From contig DDSG01000159.1 in NCBI GenBank assembly GCA_002343325.1, forward strand, positions 1-33,526: DNA of 33,526 nt, written 5' to 3'. Origin of the DNA: Phycisphaerales bacterium UBA2396 (GTDB lineage Bacteria > Planctomycetota > Phycisphaerae > Phycisphaerales > UBA1924). Position numbers and translations under genes: made by a program. Shown one piece after another: positions 1-8,273 of the stretch; within the stretch, counting starts at the first letter, position 1, and every line of letters starts with the position of its first letter. The notes beneath the pieces were generated by a model. That model searched no databases. It saw only the letters and a list, made by a program, of their open reading frames with translations, and was not told the origin of the DNA.

Positions 1-1
1 C

Positions 2-862
2 CAGCCGGCGGATGGAACGGCGGGTGGTCGTGGGGTGGTCGCGGTTGCTCCGAAGGCGGAGGACGCGTGGGCGGAGCGACTCGCGCTGCTCGACCCATCG
101 AAGCCCGAGGCGTATTTCGATCTTGCGGAGGAGGTTGCCGACGCGGCGAAGACGGTGGATGACCACGCGCTGGCGAGGCGGCTGTATGTGCTGGCGTTCG
201 AGCTTGATCGAGTGAGGACGGGCGGAGCGCCCGGGCCCATGGGAGCGGCGGCGTGCGTGGGTCTTGCGTCGATTGCACGGCGTGAGCAGGACAAGCGCTG
301 GCTTGTGGCACTGGCGGTGGCGGTTGATCCGAGACAATCTCAGCCGGGGTGGGTGAGGCTTGAACGGGAGTCGGCGGATGCGGACGCGGCGTACGCGGCG
401 GCGTCGGCGCTTGGGCTCGTCCGCAGCGGCGAGGGGACGCAGGCGCGCGTGCTGCTCGATGACGCGAAGGTGGCGTCGGTGCTGCGGCGGTATGAACGGC
501 TGCTGTCGGAGCAGGGTGGGACGCGGTACTCGTCGACGGTTGAGCTGGAGGCGGCGAAGTGGCCTTGCCGAGACTGCCTGAACCAGCGGATCGTGAAGCG
601 CACGCCCAAGGCGGGGGACTTCAAGTTGTGCCCGTTGTGCAACGGGAACCCCGGGCCGAGGTTGTCGGACGCGGATCTGTTGGCACAATGGCGTCTGGAG
701 TCGCTGTTGCTGTCGGGGATCCATCGGTCGTGGTCGGCGCAGGTGGCAACGGATGACGGGGAGCCTTTGCGAGATCCGGAGCCGGAGGAGCTTGCGCCGA
801 CACTGGGCGTGGATGCGTCGCTGACCCGTTTTCGGGATGGCGAGTGGACGCGAGGGAGTTGA
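2..862 (+). CDS. Hypothetical zinc-ribbon protein, 5' end outside window
   Basis: I do not recognise this protein. The frame is open from the left edge, so the true start is probably outside the window; a GTG at 35 is the first in-frame alternative. The N-terminal two thirds is alanine- and arginine-rich and probably helical, with TPR-like spacing but no convincing repeat. The C-terminal third holds two CxxC pairs (CRDC near 574-585 and CPLC near 628-639), the usual layout of a four-cysteine zinc ribbon. A predicted nucleic-acid or protein-binding role would be only a guess. Codons end mostly in G, like the other plus-strand genes of the left part, so it looks native. It ends 75 bases before the next small ORF. 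Confidence 0.7.
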   Translation, partial: QPADGTAGGRGVVAVAPKAEDAWAERLALLDPSKPEAYFDLAEEVADAAKTVDDHALARRLYVLAFELDRVRTGGAPGPMGAAACVGLASIARREQDKRWLVALAVAVDPRQSQPGWVRLERESADADAAYAAASALGLVRSGEGTQARVLLDDAKVASVLRRYERLLSEQGGTRYSSTVELEAAKWPCRDCLNQRIVKRTPKAGDFKLCPLCNGNPGPRLSDADLLAQWRLESLLLSGIHRSWSAQVATDDGEPLRDPEPEELAPTLGVDASLTRFRDGEWTRGS

Positions 863-937
863 GCGAGCGGTGGTGGGGGGTGAGGATGGAACCGATAGGG
901 CACGGCGTGCGCACCTTCGAACGACGGGAGGTGCGTC

Positions 938-1120
938 ATGGGCATGGAACGAGAGGTCGTGCGGGCGATGCGGGGCGAGGAACTGTTGCTGCTGAGGGTG
1001 TTCGGGGGCGATCGGCTACGGACGCATATCGACCACGAGCTCGACAGGCGGAGCCTTCGGGTGGCGTGGTGTGAGCACCGCAAACAGCCCGGGCGGCGTC
1101 GGCAGGGCCGCGGGCGGTAG
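938..1120 (+). CDS. Small hypothetical protein (60 aa)
   Basis: This is a short ORF supported mainly by an excellent ribosome-binding site: GGGAGGTG ends about 5 bases before the ATG, the best Shine-Dalgarno match in the left part of the window. The product is strongly charged, with an acidic/hydrophobic first half (EELLLLRVFGG) and a very basic tail rich in Arg and Gly. No family is recognised. It lies in the 285-base gap between the zinc-ribbon gene and hutH, which reads the other way. A chance ORF in GC-rich DNA cannot be excluded. Confidence 0.45.
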   Translation: MGMEREVVRAMRGEELLLLRVFGGDRLRTHIDHELDRRSLRVAWCEHRKQPGRRRQGRGR

Positions 1121-1147
1121 CGGGGGGGGTGTGTCGAGGCGAGAGCT

Positions 1148-2674
1148 CTAGAGCGAGAACTCGGCGTCGGCGATGAGTTCGCTGATCGCTTCGATGTCCG
1201 GTGCCGGCGAACGGTCGACCGTGAGCGGGGGAACGATGCCGCGGATGGACTGGTACACCTGTTCGACGCCGCGACCCGACTTGAGCGGGCGATGGTACTC
1301 AAGGGCTTGTGCGGCGCACAGGAGTTCGATCGCGACGACGTGGCGGGTGAGGTCGATGACGCGGGCGAGCTTGGAGGCGGCGCGAGGGCCGAAACTGTTG
1401 TAGTCCTCCATGCCGGCGGACGTCGTGATATTGGCAACGGAGGCCGGCGTGCAGAGAGTGATGATCTCGTTGCAGCAGGCGGCGGCGGTGTACTGGGCGA
1501 TCATGAGCCCGCTGCTGACGCCCGGGTGCGGGGAGAGATAGGGGCGGAGGTGGGCCTCGGGATCGGCGGCGGCGAGCATGAGGAACGTTCGGCGTTCGGA
1601 GATGCCGGCGACGTGGGCGAGGGCGATGGAGAGGACGTCCATGGGGATGGCGACGGGCATGCCGTGGAAGTTGCCGCCGGAGATGATGTCTCCCGGGCCC
1701 ATCGGGTCGGGGAAGACAAGCGGGTTGTCGGTGACGGCGGCGAGCTCGCTCAGGACGGCGGGCCTCATCGCGTCGATGGTGTCGCATGCGGCGCCGAGCA
1801 CCTGGGGGATGCAGCGGAGCGAGTAGGGGTCCTGAACGCGAGGGTCGTTCTCGCGATGGCTGGGGAGGATCTCCGAGCCGGCGAGCAGGCTTCGGATCGT
1901 GGAGGCGACTTTGCGTTGCCCGGGCTGGTTTCGAGCGGCGTGGAGGCGATCGTCGAGGAATGCGTCGGTCGCGCGGCAAGCGTCGATGGACATGGCGGCG
2001 GCGCCGAGGGCGGCCGGGAGGAGCGAGTCGATATCGATCAGGGCGAGTGCGGCACGGCAGGCCATGAGGTGCGTGCCGTTGATGAGGGCGAGTCCTTCTT
2101 TGGCTTCGAGCGAGAGCGGGGGGATGTCGTGGATCTGGAGTGCTTCAGCGGAGGGGCGGGCGTCGCCGCGTTGATGGAGCACGCGACCCTCGCCCATGAG
2201 CGTGAGGGCGATATGGGCGAGCGGGGCGAGGTCGCCGGACGCACCGACAGAACCGACCTCGGGGACGAAGGGGATGATGTTCGCGTTGAGCACGCGGAGG
2301 ATCTGTTCGACGACGACCGGCCGAACGCCCGAGTGTCCGCGAGCGAGCGAGGCGGCGAGGAGAAGCATGACGCCGCGAACGACGTGCGGAGGCAGGGGGT
2401 TGCCGACGCCGGCGGCGTGGGAGCGGATGAGGTTGTGCTGGAGGTTTCGGAGTTGATCGTCGGCGATGCGTGTGCGGCTGAGGGATCCGAAGCCGGTGTT
2501 GATGCCGTAGTGGGCGAGGCCGTCGGCGGTGGCGGCGGCAACGACGGCACGTGCGGCGTCCATGCGAGATCGTGCGGTGGGCGCGAGCTGAACGGGTCGA
2601 AGGTCGCGAGCGACGGCGGCGAGGTTGGCGAGGGAGATGGGGGAGCCGTCGAGGAGGAGTGTCTGGTCGGTCAT
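1148..2674 (-). CDS. hutH: Histidine ammonia-lyase
   Basis: HutH removes ammonia from L-histidine to give trans-urocanate, the first step of histidine breakdown, in the cytoplasm. The 508-aa length is normal for the family. The Ala145-Ser146-Gly147 triad in GSVGASGDLAPLAH cyclises to the MIO electrophile, and the YGINTGFG motif (56-63) carries the catalytic tyrosine. Ser85-His86 in the NLIRSHAAG stretch fits histidine rather than phenylalanine as substrate. EGLALINGT is also typical. The start at 2674 begins the conserved N-terminus; no Shine-Dalgarno precedes it. No hutU, hutI or hutG is adjacent, so the rest of the pathway must lie elsewhere if present. Confidence 0.95.
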   Translation of the reverse strand: MTDQTLLLDGSPISLANLAAVARDLRPVQLAPTARSRMDAARAVVAAATADGLAHYGINTGFGSLSRTRIADDQLRNLQHNLIRSHAAGVGNPLPPHVVRGVMLLLAASLARGHSGVRPVVVEQILRVLNANIIPFVPEVGSVGASGDLAPLAHIALTLMGEGRVLHQRGDARPSAEALQIHDIPPLSLEAKEGLALINGTHLMACRAALALIDIDSLLPAALGAAAMSIDACRATDAFLDDRLHAARNQPGQRKVASTIRSLLAGSEILPSHRENDPRVQDPYSLRCIPQVLGAACDTIDAMRPAVLSELAAVTDNPLVFPDPMGPGDIISGGNFHGMPVAIPMDVLSIALAHVAGISERRTFLMLAAADPEAHLRPYLSPHPGVSSGLMIAQYTAAACCNEIITLCTPASVANITTSAGMEDYNSFGPRAASKLARVIDLTRHVVAIELLCAAQALEYHRPLKSGRGVEQVYQSIRGIVPPLTVDRSPAPDIEAISELIADAEFSL

Positions 2675-2748
2675 GGGAGGGGGAGGATATTGGGGGGGCT
2701 GGCGGAGCGCACGTGGCGGAGAGGCAAACTCGCCGTATGGTGCAAGGT

Positions 2749-2761
2749 CCTATAAGATAGG
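2749..2761. promoter_or_regulatory. AT-rich palindrome between hutH and the GNAT gene
   Basis: CCTAT-AAG-ATAGG is a perfect 5-bp dyad in one of the few AT-rich spots of the left part. It sits directly behind the GNAT stop codon and about 75 bases upstream of the hutH start, so it could be an operator or part of the hutH promoter (TATCTT and TATAGG read on the minus strand). No matching -35 was found. Confidence 0.25.
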
Positions 2762-3277
2762 TTATGTATGGTGAGTCTGTGGGCGGGCGGCCGGGGCGAT
2801 GTCGCAGCGGAAGTAGCGCGTCGTTGGGTCTGGGTCGTCGTTGTAGCGCTCGCAGGGAACGAAGCCCGCGGATTGGTAGACGTGCTGAGCGGCGGCCATT
2901 TCGGCGGAGGTGTCGAGGATCATGGCGGAGTAGCCGGCGTGCCGGGCCTGTTCGAGGATGGCGGCGACGAGAGCGCGGCCGACTCCGATGCCACGGGCGG
3001 AGGGCTGGACATAGAAGCGCTTCACTTCGCACGTCTTTGGTGGAAGCCAGGCGGGTGGGTCGGGGAAGGGCCGAAGCGCGACGCAGCCGGCGAAACGGTT
3101 GCGGACGTCGGCGAGGAGGATGGCGCCCCCGGGGGGCGCGTACTTGCCCGGAAGTGATGCGAGTTCCAGCTCGAAACCCTGGTAGTCGAGGGAGAATGGG
3201 AGGGAATTGGCGTACTCGCGGAAGAGCGAGGCGGCGGCGTTGAGGAGAAGGGGGGTGTCGGCGGGGATGATGCGCAT
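2762..3277 (-). CDS. GNAT-family N-acetyltransferase
   Basis: This 171-aa protein should transfer an acetyl group from acetyl-CoA to an unknown amine. Motif A, the CoA pyrophosphate loop, is clear at residues 90-101 (VQPSARGIGVGR), preceded by the beta strand CEVKRFYV and followed by the helix RALVAAILEQARHAGY and the LDT / VYQSAGFVPCERY block near the C-terminus typical of motif B. The length is normal for a single-domain GNAT. The substrate cannot be told from sequence. It starts 50 bases from trpA, which is divergent, so the two may share a promoter region. Confidence 0.88.
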   Translation of the reverse strand: MRIIPADTPLLLNAAASLFREYANSLPFSLDYQGFELELASLPGKYAPPGGAILLADVRNRFAGCVALRPFPDPPAWLPPKTCEVKRFYVQPSARGIGVGRALVAAILEQARHAGYSAMILDTSAEMAAAQHVYQSAGFVPCERYNDDPDPTTRYFRCDIAPAARPQTHHT

Positions 3278-3327
3278 GGGCGTGGCTGCGTCGAGGATCG
3301 CGAGTGTGTAGCCTACGCTGGGCGGCT

Positions 3328-4134
3328 ATGTCAAAGATCGATGACATCTTCTCGGATCTCCGCGGGCGTGGGCTGAAGGCGTTGATGCCGTTCGTCTGCG
3401 GGTGCCATCCGAAGCCCGGGATGACTGGCGCGGTGCTGCGGTCGATGGACCGTGCGGGTGCGCGGATTGTTGAGGTCGGCTTTCCGTTCAGTGATCCGAT
3501 TGCGGATGGGCCTGTGATCGCATCGGCGATGGACGAGGCGCTGCGGGCTGGGGCGACGCCGAGAAAGGTGATGGACGAGGTTGCGGCGGTTCGCGGAGAG
3601 CTTGGCGTTGGCGTGGTGGCGATGGTGAGCATCTCGATCGTGTCGAAGTGGGCGGGCGGGGCGAAGGGGTTCTTGGGGGAAGCGAGCGGGGCGGGGTTTG
3701 ACGGGTTTATCGTGCCGGACGCGCCGCTGGAGGAGTCTGGGGAACTGATCCGGTATGCAAAGGAGATGGGGCGGAGTTTGGCGTTGCTGGTGTCGCCGAC
3801 CACGCCCGCGGCGAGGGTGGCGGCGATTGCCGAGGCGTCGTCGGGGTTTGTGTACCTGCTTGCGAGGACAGGGATTACGGGTGAGCAGTCGAAGCTGCCG
3901 GATGTCTCGCCGCTGGTGGCGAGGGTGCGAGCGGCGACGTCGCTGCCGGTGGCTGTCGGGTTTGGGATCAGCAACGCGGAGCAGGTTCGGGCGGTGGTTC
4001 GGGCGGGCGGGGCGGACGCGGCGATCGTGGGGTCGGCGGTGGTGAGACGGATCAGCGAGGCGTCGCGGAGCGGGCAGGACCCGATCGTTCCAGCGGAGAG
4101 CTTCGTGCGGAGCCTGGTGGGCGGGCTGGTCTGA
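3328..4134 (+). CDS. trpA: Tryptophan synthase alpha subunit
   Basis: TrpA cleaves indole-3-glycerol phosphate to indole, which passes to TrpB to make tryptophan; it acts as a cytoplasmic alpha2-beta2 complex. The 268-aa product carries both catalytic acids at the positions numbered as in E. coli: Glu49 in VEVGFPFSDP and Asp60 in IADGP. The phosphate-binding GFGISNAEQ and the VGSAVV strand are present late in the protein. The start at 3328 is chosen because it gives the usual N-terminus; an upstream GTG at 3304 adds eight unlikely residues. The early loop reads FVCGCHP where TAGYP or TAGDP is usual, a mild oddity. No trpB is adjacent, so the gene stands alone here. Confidence 0.95.
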   Translation: MSKIDDIFSDLRGRGLKALMPFVCGCHPKPGMTGAVLRSMDRAGARIVEVGFPFSDPIADGPVIASAMDEALRAGATPRKVMDEVAAVRGELGVGVVAMVSISIVSKWAGGAKGFLGEASGAGFDGFIVPDAPLEESGELIRYAKEMGRSLALLVSPTTPAARVAAIAEASSGFVYLLARTGITGEQSKLPDVSPLVARVRAATSLPVAVGFGISNAEQVRAVVRAGGADAAIVGSAVVRRISEASRSGQDPIVPAESFVRSLVGGLV

Positions 4135-4467
4135 GGCGGGGGCGGCTCGGGGGATTCGGTGGGCTCCACGGGGCGGTGTAACGCTCTCGGTCGGCTTGCA
4201 TCCACAAGATGTTGGGGAGTTGGCGGAAAGACCCCCCCACTGCTCGGAAAAACGCGGTTGGATGATTGGAGCGGGGGTTGGTGGAACCTATGCTCGCCAG
4301 CGGTCGATTCGGGCCTTTCTCGGTCAGAGAAGTGGTCGCGAGCGAATGGAATGGGCACGTTCCCGCCGGCGGAGCAAGCGTGAGACGGCGAGGAACGGTC
4401 GGGTCCGTTGGGCCTGTGCCGGCGTGCGGCGCGAGGGCCTGACCGGACCACATCCCGGAGGTCCTGT
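4135..4467 (+). other. Intergenic leader of glnN, no gene seen
   Basis: This 333-base gap separates trpA from glnN. It holds a Shine-Dalgarno GGAGG six bases before the glnN ATG and a 13-mer of seven C's followed by ACTGCT at 4232-4244 that recurs just downstream of glnN at 6736-6748. I found no good -35/-10 pair, no strong terminator for trpA and no conserved ORF. An open frame across the region joins glnN from an upstream start at 4408 but has no ribosome site. Confidence 0.5.
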
Positions 4468-6660
4468 ATGAGCACGGCGAGCGAGGCGGGGCAGGAAGTC
4501 AGAAATGGCGTGTACGGGTCTTCGGGGCAGCAAGGTCGCCTGCCGACGAATGTTGACGCGCTTTTCTGCGCGGACGTGTTCAGCGAGCGGGTGATGCGTC
4601 AGCGTCTGCCCAAGGACGTGTTCAAGCAGTTGCAGCGGACGATCCAGAAGGGCGAGCCTCTGGACGCGCAGTTGGCGGACGTGGTGGCGGCGGCGATGAA
4701 GGATTGGGCGGTGGAGCGGGGCGCGACGCACTACACGCACTGGTTCCAGCCGCTGACGGGCCTGACCGCGGAGAAGCACGACGCGTTCATCGTTCCCGAT
4801 GGCCATGGCGGTGCGCTCAGCGAGTTCACGGGGTCGGCGCTGGTGCAGGGCGAGCCTGACGCGAGCAGCTTCCCGTCGGGCGGGATCCGCGCGACGTTCG
4901 AGGCACGCGGGTACACGGCGTGGGACTGCACGAGCCCGGTGTTCCTGGCGAAGAACGCGGGTTCGGTGACGCTGTGTATTCCGACGGCGTTCGTGAGCTG
5001 GACGGGCGAGGCGCTGGACCACAAGACCCCCCTGCTTCGATCGATGGAGGCGGTGAGCACGCAGGCGCTGCGGATGCTTCGACTGCTCGGGGCGGACGCG
5101 GGGGCGTCGCGGGTGACGGCAACGTGCGGATGCGAACAGGAGTACTTCCTGGTTGATTCCGCGCTGTACCACAAGAGGCCCGACCTTGTGGCGTGCGAGC
5201 GGACGCTTTTTGGTGCCAAGCCTCCGAAGCATCAGCAGCTCGAGGATCACTATTTCGGATCGATCCCGACGCGTGTGATGGCGTACATGACGGAGTGCGA
5301 GCGGGAGCTCTATCGACTGGGCGTGCCGGTGAAGACCAGGCACAACGAGGTGGCGCCCGGCCAGTACGAGATCGCGCCGATCTTCGAGACGGCGAACATC
5401 GCGTCGGACCACCAGATGATCGTCATGGAAGTGCTTAAGAAGGTGGCGAAGCGGCACGGGTTTGAGTGCCTGCTGCACGAGAAGCCCTTCGCGGGCGTGA
5501 ACGGTTCGGGCAAGCACGTGAACTGGTCGATCGCGACGGACACGGGCTCGAATCTTCTTGACCCGCGGGACGAGACGCACACGAACATGGTGTTCCTGTG
5601 CACGCTGTGCGCGGTGATCCGAGCGGTCGACGAGCACGGTGATCTGCTGCGGGCGAGCGTGGCGCACGCGAGCAACGACCACCGGCTGGGCGCGAACGAG
5701 GCGCCGCCGGCGATCATGTCGATCTTCCTGGGTGACATGCTGGCGGACATCGTGGAGCAGCTGGAGGCGGGCTCGCCCAAGAGCACGATGAAGGGCGGCA
5801 CGCTGGATCTTGGCGCGACGACGCTGCCCCAGATCCCGCGGCACACTGGCGATCGGAACCGGACGAGCCCCTTCGCGTTCACCGGGAACAAGTTCGAGTT
5901 CCGCGCTGTGGGGAGCAGCCAGGCGGTGGCGTGGCCGACGACGGTGCTCAACACGATCGTGGCGGACAGCCTGGACAAGATGTGTGTGGAACTTGAGAAG
6001 GCGATCGGCAAGAACGGCGGGAACGCGGCGAAGGTTCAGGCGGCGGTTCGCTCGGTGCTGCAGGGGATCGTGAAGAAGCACAAGCGAGTGATCTTCAACG
6101 GCGACGGGTACGACGTGGCGTGGCACAAGGAGGCGGCGAAGCGTGGCCTTCCGAACCATCGCGAGAGCGTGTCGGCGCTGTCGGTGCTGACGTCCAAGAA
6201 GAACGTGCAGTTGTTCGAGAAGTTCAAGGTCCTGAGCAAGGTCGAGAGCGAGAGCCGGGCGCACATCTATCTCGAGAAGTACGTGAAGCAGTTGCTGATC
6301 GAGGCGGAGACGGCGGCGCTGATGGTCCGGACGCTGATCCTGCCTGCGGCGATCCGATTCCAGACGGAGCTTGCGGAGGCGGTGGCTGCGACGGCTGCGG
6401 CGGACGTCGATCCCGGCGAGACGCGAGAGCAGCTCGAGGAGTACGTTGAGCTTGTGGATTCGCTGCGGAAGGCGCTCGCACGGCTCGAGAAGGAGTCGGG
6501 GCACGAGGGCGGCGACGTGCACAAGCACGCGGAGCAGGTGCGGGACAAGGTTCGGCCTGCGATGAGCGACCTGCGCGAGGTTGTCGATGCTCTCGAGCAG
6601 GAGATCCCGGCGGATCTGTGGCCGCTCCCGACGTATCGCGAGATGCTGCACGTGAAGTGA
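4468..6660 (+). CDS. glnN: Glutamine synthetase type III
   Basis: The enzyme joins ammonia and glutamate using ATP to make glutamine, the main ammonium-assimilation step. At 730 aa it matches GSIII, which is much longer than GSI or GSII and forms dodecamers. Family signatures are plain: GATHYTHWFQPLTG (85-98), NEVAPGQYEIAPIFE (about 293-307) with metal and glutamate ligands, and AGVNGSGKHVNWS (342-354). The C-terminal helical extension (EQLEEYVELVDSLRKALARLEKE) is also as expected. The start at 4468 is set by GGAGG six bases upstream; an earlier in-frame start at 4408 would add 20 basic residues. A rho-independent terminator follows at once, so the gene is probably transcribed alone. Confidence 0.97.
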   Translation: MSTASEAGQEVRNGVYGSSGQQGRLPTNVDALFCADVFSERVMRQRLPKDVFKQLQRTIQKGEPLDAQLADVVAAAMKDWAVERGATHYTHWFQPLTGLTAEKHDAFIVPDGHGGALSEFTGSALVQGEPDASSFPSGGIRATFEARGYTAWDCTSPVFLAKNAGSVTLCIPTAFVSWTGEALDHKTPLLRSMEAVSTQALRMLRLLGADAGASRVTATCGCEQEYFLVDSALYHKRPDLVACERTLFGAKPPKHQQLEDHYFGSIPTRVMAYMTECERELYRLGVPVKTRHNEVAPGQYEIAPIFETANIASDHQMIVMEVLKKVAKRHGFECLLHEKPFAGVNGSGKHVNWSIATDTGSNLLDPRDETHTNMVFLCTLCAVIRAVDEHGDLLRASVAHASNDHRLGANEAPPAIMSIFLGDMLADIVEQLEAGSPKSTMKGGTLDLGATTLPQIPRHTGDRNRTSPFAFTGNKFEFRAVGSSQAVAWPTTVLNTIVADSLDKMCVELEKAIGKNGGNAAKVQAAVRSVLQGIVKKHKRVIFNGDGYDVAWHKEAAKRGLPNHRESVSALSVLTSKKNVQLFEKFKVLSKVESESRAHIYLEKYVKQLLIEAETAALMVRTLILPAAIRFQTELAEAVAATAAADVDPGETREQLEEYVELVDSLRKALARLEKESGHEGGDVHKHAEQVRDKVRPAMSDLREVVDALEQEIPADLWPLPTYREMLHVK

Positions 6661-6683
6661 GCAGTGTTGAGCATTCATGAGGA

Positions 6684-6710
6684 GGGCTCGGCCGGTGCCG
6701 GGCCCTTTTT
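6684..6710 (+). terminator. Rho-independent terminator of glnN
   Basis: A 9-bp stem GGGCTCGGC / GCCGGGCCC (one G-T wobble) closes a CGGT tetraloop and runs straight into TTTTT. It starts 24 bases after the glnN stop codon. Confidence 0.9.
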
Positions 6711-6813
6711 CGTTGAGGCGGACAGCTCGGCGCGGCCCCCCCACTGCTGCGTGAGGCGTCGGCGGCAGACGGGCGGGGCGGTCGGTGGGACGCGGCCGTA
6801 CACTGTTCGACGG

Positions 6814-6886
6814 GGCCCTGTAGCTCAACGGTTAGAGCAGGCGACTCATAATCGCTTGGTTTCGGGTTCGAATCCCGGCGGGGCCA
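6814..6886 (+). tRNA. tRNA-Ile2 (anticodon CAT)
   Basis: A complete 73-nt cloverleaf: acceptor GGCCCTG/CGGGGCC, D-arm with GCTC/GAGC, anticodon stem GGCGA/TCGCT around the loop CTCATAA, five-base variable loop, and T-arm TCGGG-TTCGAAT-CCCGG. The anticodon CAT would read as Met, but the acceptor and the whole anticodon arm through the variable region match bacterial ileX-type tRNAs, in which C34 is changed to lysidine by TilS so that it decodes AUA. This Ile assignment is from remembered family sequence. The 3' CCA is not encoded. A -10-like TACACT lies nine bases upstream at 6799-6804, without a clear -35. Confidence 0.9.
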
Positions 6887-6941
6887 GTGAGAAAGGACAC
6901 CTCGACCATTGAAGGCCGAAGCATCCACCCGGAAGGGCAAA

Positions 6942-8099
6942 TCATGCTGCTTTGCGTGCGGTGAAGAGACAGGCGGAGGTGAGGCCTTTGAGTGCGGTGA
7001 GTGCTTCGCCGACGTTCATGGAGGCGCTGAGGACCTGAAGGGTCTTCTCGGCGGAGGCGGAAAGACGCTCGAATCCCATGAGGGGCGCTGAGCCGGCGAT
7101 CTGAAAGCAGATGGATCGGGCCAGCTCTGGGTTGTCGGTCTGGATGGCTTGCTCGAGCATGGAGGCGTGTGCCTTGAGCTGGCTGGCGAATGTGGGAAGG
7201 AGTGCCCGGTGTGGATCTCCCGGCGGGAGCGAACAGCTGGGGCCTCCGGTGGAGGATGAGCCGCGGAGGAGGAACTCGGCGAGAGCGCGGAAGAGAACTT
7301 CCTTGCGGATGGGCTTGGGGAGGAAGGCGTCGGCGGCGGCGTTGGCGAGCTTGGCCCGCATGAGGGTCGAGGTGTCGGCGGTGGCGATAAGGATGGGGCA
7401 ATCAACGCCGGCCTCGCGGAAAGCGGCGCACAGGTTCGCGCCGCAGTCCGCGGATTCGAAGGTGTTCTCGATGATGATGAGGTCGGGCGCTTCGGCTGCG
7501 CGGGCGGCGGCCGATGCGCGATCGGTCGCGTTCAGGACGCGAAGAGCGGTTTCTCGCATCATCTGACGCATGAGCGACTGGTCGAGCTCGGTGTCGGCGA
7601 CGTAGAGGATGGTGCCCTTGAGATCCTCCGGGTTGACGCGCTCGAGGCTGAAGCCGTCGGCGAAGGGATCGATGCGAACGTAGTCCTTTGCCTCGATGGG
7701 CTTCTCGAACTTGACGCCGATTTCGTGGACGGTTCCGGCGAGGTGCTGGCATCGCACGACCTTGCCGGGGACGTAGGTGCGGTCGCCGTTGACCTTGGGC
7801 AGAGCGACGTCGAGCGAGGTTCCGGTGTGGAGAAAGGCGCGGTGAAGAATGGCGACGCCGCCCGCGGAGAGGTTCCGGCAGGCGACGTAGACGGTGGAGG
7901 TTCCGGTGTCGTGGTTGATGCGGAGTTCGACGGTGGCCACGCGATAGGGCCAGCGGACGAACTGGCGGTTGATGCTGGTGTTTGACTTCTTGGCGTCCAG
8001 CGCGTCAAACAGCTTGCGCAACGAGGACTCGTCGAGATTGATCGAGTTTCGCGGGGTCGTGCCGCTCGATCGCGTGGTATTCCGTGGTGTCGATGACAT
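6942..8099 (-). CDS. PilZ - degenerate receiver - degenerate Hpt protein
   Basis: Three domains are seen, numbered from the ATG at 8099. A PilZ domain (about 45-145) has the c-di-GMP motifs RxxxR at 49-53 (RWPYR) and NxSxxG at 76-81 (NLSAGG). A response-regulator receiver fold (about 162-280) keeps the late lysine (LPKP, Lys262), but the phospho-acceptor position in DLIIIENTF is Glu211 instead of Asp. The C-terminal helices (about 295-385) look like an Hpt domain, where the usual HxLKGSA reads FQIAGSA, so the phospho-histidine is Phe332. The protein thus seems able to bind c-di-GMP but not to carry phosphate. The start is uncertain: 8099 has GGAG nine bases upstream, while in-frame ATGs at 8171 and 8249 add 24 or 50 residues of low complexity. 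It is convergent with the tRNA gene. Confidence 0.85.
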   Translation of the reverse strand: MSSTPRNTTRSSGTTPRNSINLDESSLRKLFDALDAKKSNTSINRQFVRWPYRVATVELRINHDTGTSTVYVACRNLSAGGVAILHRAFLHTGTSLDVALPKVNGDRTYVPGKVVRCQHLAGTVHEIGVKFEKPIEAKDYVRIDPFADGFSLERVNPEDLKGTILYVADTELDQSLMRQMMRETALRVLNATDRASAAARAAEAPDLIIIENTFESADCGANLCAAFREAGVDCPILIATADTSTLMRAKLANAAADAFLPKPIRKEVLFRALAEFLLRGSSSTGGPSCSLPPGDPHRALLPTFASQLKAHASMLEQAIQTDNPELARSICFQIAGSAPLMGFERLSASAEKTLQVLSASMNVGEALTALKGLTSACLFTARKAA

Positions 8100-8273
8100 C
8101 GTGATCATCTCCGGGCCGACGAACCGTGAGTCCGAATCAGTATCGTCGGAGATTTGGAGCAACACGATCATGGGGGCTGGTGAAGGGGTATCGACCCTAG
8201 TTGGCGTGGTAAAGCTTTGACGTCTGTGGCGGATATGCGATGCACGCACCCGATCGGGTTCCTACCCTGCGGC

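Noticed and set aside
4324..6828. Long open frame antisense to glnN (834 codons), with similar ones opposite hutH and purD
   Set aside because: High GC leaves antisense frames open; the products are Arg/His/Leu-rich with no motif, while the sense genes are clear enzymes.
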